A DNA stretch of 64,000 bases from Glaciimonas soli (GTDB lineage: Bacteria; Pseudomonadota; Gammaproteobacteria; Burkholderiales; Burkholderiaceae_D): positions 62,001-126,000 of the forward strand of contig NZ_WINI01000004.1 of assembly GCF_009497155.1 (NCBI RefSeq). Direction: 5' to 3'. How positions within the stretch are numbered: position 1 is the first letter of the stretch; each line of letters begins with the position of its first letter. Shown here piece by piece: positions 63,186 to 64,000 of the stretch. Under the pieces are notes generated by a model. The model searched no databases. It saw only the letters and a program-made list of their open reading frames with translations, and was not told the DNA's origin. Made by a program: the position numbers and the translations under genes.

Positions 63186-63350
63186 GTCTGTTCTTTGATT
63201 ATCATTTCTTCACTTCTTTGATTCTGTGCAAGGACGTGTGCGCTAAGGTTTTTTTCGATAGTGCATACGCCTGCTCCGGGCCGGTTCCTGCGCTTACCCT
63301 ACCTAACCCCGCCCGAACGGCAAAACGCATCCCACAACAGTCGGTGCGAC

Positions 63351-63998
63351 TTATCCAATGACCGCCGCAGTGACCGGGGAAACTATCGTCCAGCCAATCG
63401 CCTTATACAGCGCGCGACCATCTTCAGTGGCAACCAGTACTCCTATTGTTGATTCGCTGGCAATGGAAACATTGCTCAGTGCTCCCATGACAATGCGCCC
63501 CAGGCCTTTCCTTTGATGCGCTGGCTCAGTCACTATTTGGTCAAAAATTGCAAAGCCATTGCTTTGCGCTACACGCCCTCGCGCAGCTAATTGTCCTTGA
63601 TTGGTCCTCAGTTCCGCATCGGTGACCGCACTATTTGTGTGAATTGATAGCTGGTAGTCATCGCGCGCAATGATGGCGTGTTTGCGTAATTCTGCAGCCA
63701 TCAAATACTCCGGCGGCTGAACCGTCCAGATATCAGCAAGAAAAGGCGCTACCACTTCCGGACTAGCGCAGACTTTAAGCCATGTTCCCGGAACCGTTAA
63801 GCTGATCGATAGCTCGCGCAAAGCTTGCGTATCGAAATTGCTTACTACATGGCGCTCGAGGTGGTCGGGTGCGCCCAAGTCAATTTTGTATCCATACGTT
63901 TGATTTACAGGGTGAGCTTTCTCCCTCGTAAGTGTCCACCCTCGCGCCCATGCTTCTGCAGTAGCCATCTGGTTAAACGCGCAATGACCATTTTCCAA
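63351..63998 (-). CDS. GNAT-family acetyltransferase, start near right edge
   Basis: A GNAT acetyltransferase of up to 215 residues in the window. The acetyl-CoA site is in VTEPAHQRKGLGRIVMGALS, close to the C-terminus, and LVATEDGRALYKAIGWTIVS is the final beta strand and helix. The frame is open to the window edge, so the true start may be the ATG at 63968 or lie to the right. The acceptor substrate is unknown. Confidence 0.75.
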   Translation of the reverse strand: MENGHCAFNQMATAEAWARGWTLTREKAHPVNQTYGYKIDLGAPDHLERHVVSNFDTQALRELSISLTVPGTWLKVCASPEVVAPFLADIWTVQPPEYLMAAELRKHAIIARDDYQLSIHTNSAVTDAELRTNQGQLAARGRVAQSNGFAIFDQIVTEPAHQRKGLGRIVMGALSNVSIASESTIGVLVATEDGRALYKAIGWTIVSPVTAAVIG

Positions 63999-64000
63999 TA

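Overview
The window looks like the chromosome of a Gram-negative betaproteobacterium of the order Burkholderiales. The evidence is the arrangement of the pca genes, several general porins of the Burkholderiales trimeric type, and many periplasmic binding proteins of the branched-chain amino acid (Liv) class. The moderate GC content judged by eye and the dispersed palindromic repeats would fit an Oxalobacteraceae-like member, but the genus cannot be fixed from this sequence. I see no tRNA, rRNA, CRISPR array, phage or complete insertion sequence.

Region 1 (1-24.9 kb) is an aromatic-acid catabolic block. 4-Hydroxybenzoate is hydroxylated by PobA (cut by the left edge; divergent AraC regulator PobR). 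Vanillate-type substrates are demethylated by a Rieske oxygenase/reductase pair. Both feed protocatechuate to PcaHG, PcaB, a PcaC-PcaD fusion, PcaIJ and PcaF. The distal genes pcaI-pcaJ-pcaF run into a complete Liv-type ABC transporter (livH-M-G-F) in one tightly packed minus-strand operon, with a small unannotated leader ORF just before livH. Three related periplasmic binding proteins lie nearby, but there is only one set of permeases and ATPases. Two IclR regulators are present. Matching inverted half-sites (TGTGCG/CGCACA) occur before pcaH, between pcaI and pcaR, and before a porin, which suggests one regulon. A second Rieske oxygenase/reductase pair has its own binding protein and a LysR regulator.

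Region 2 (25-37.7 kb) is mixed: two FMN-dependent 2-hydroxyacid dehydrogenases, a frameshifted RraA-like pseudogene, a remnant of a duplicated hypothetical gene, a porin, a LysR regulator, an M20 amidohydrolase with an MHS-family transporter, and an iron-acquisition pair (TonB-dependent siderophore receptor and PiuC hydroxylase) with a Fur-box-like site upstream.

Region 3 (38-42.5 kb) holds an MFS efflux-type transporter and an MgtA-type magnesium P-type ATPase whose upstream region contains three tandem 12-mers.

Region 4 (42.7-52.7 kb) encodes trans-4-hydroxy-L-proline breakdown: epimerase, a three-subunit D-hydroxyproline dehydrogenase, pyrroline-hydroxycarboxylate deaminase, ketoglutarate semialdehyde dehydrogenase, a binding protein, and GntR and PAS-AraC regulators. 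The two halves are separated by a composite non-coding repeat.

Region 5 (52.8-58.4 kb) is a membrane-bound gluconate-dehydrogenase-like complex (small Tat-exported subunit, GMC flavoprotein, triheme cytochrome c), followed downstream by a glycine-rich protein of unknown function. Upstream are a porin remnant and a carboxymuconolactone-decarboxylase-family protein.

Region 6 (58.7-64 kb) is accessory: a beta-hydroxyacid dehydrogenase family protein, a DUF899 thioredoxin-like protein, a run of small unrecognised membrane proteins, a DUF3297 protein and a GNAT acetyltransferase reaching the right edge.
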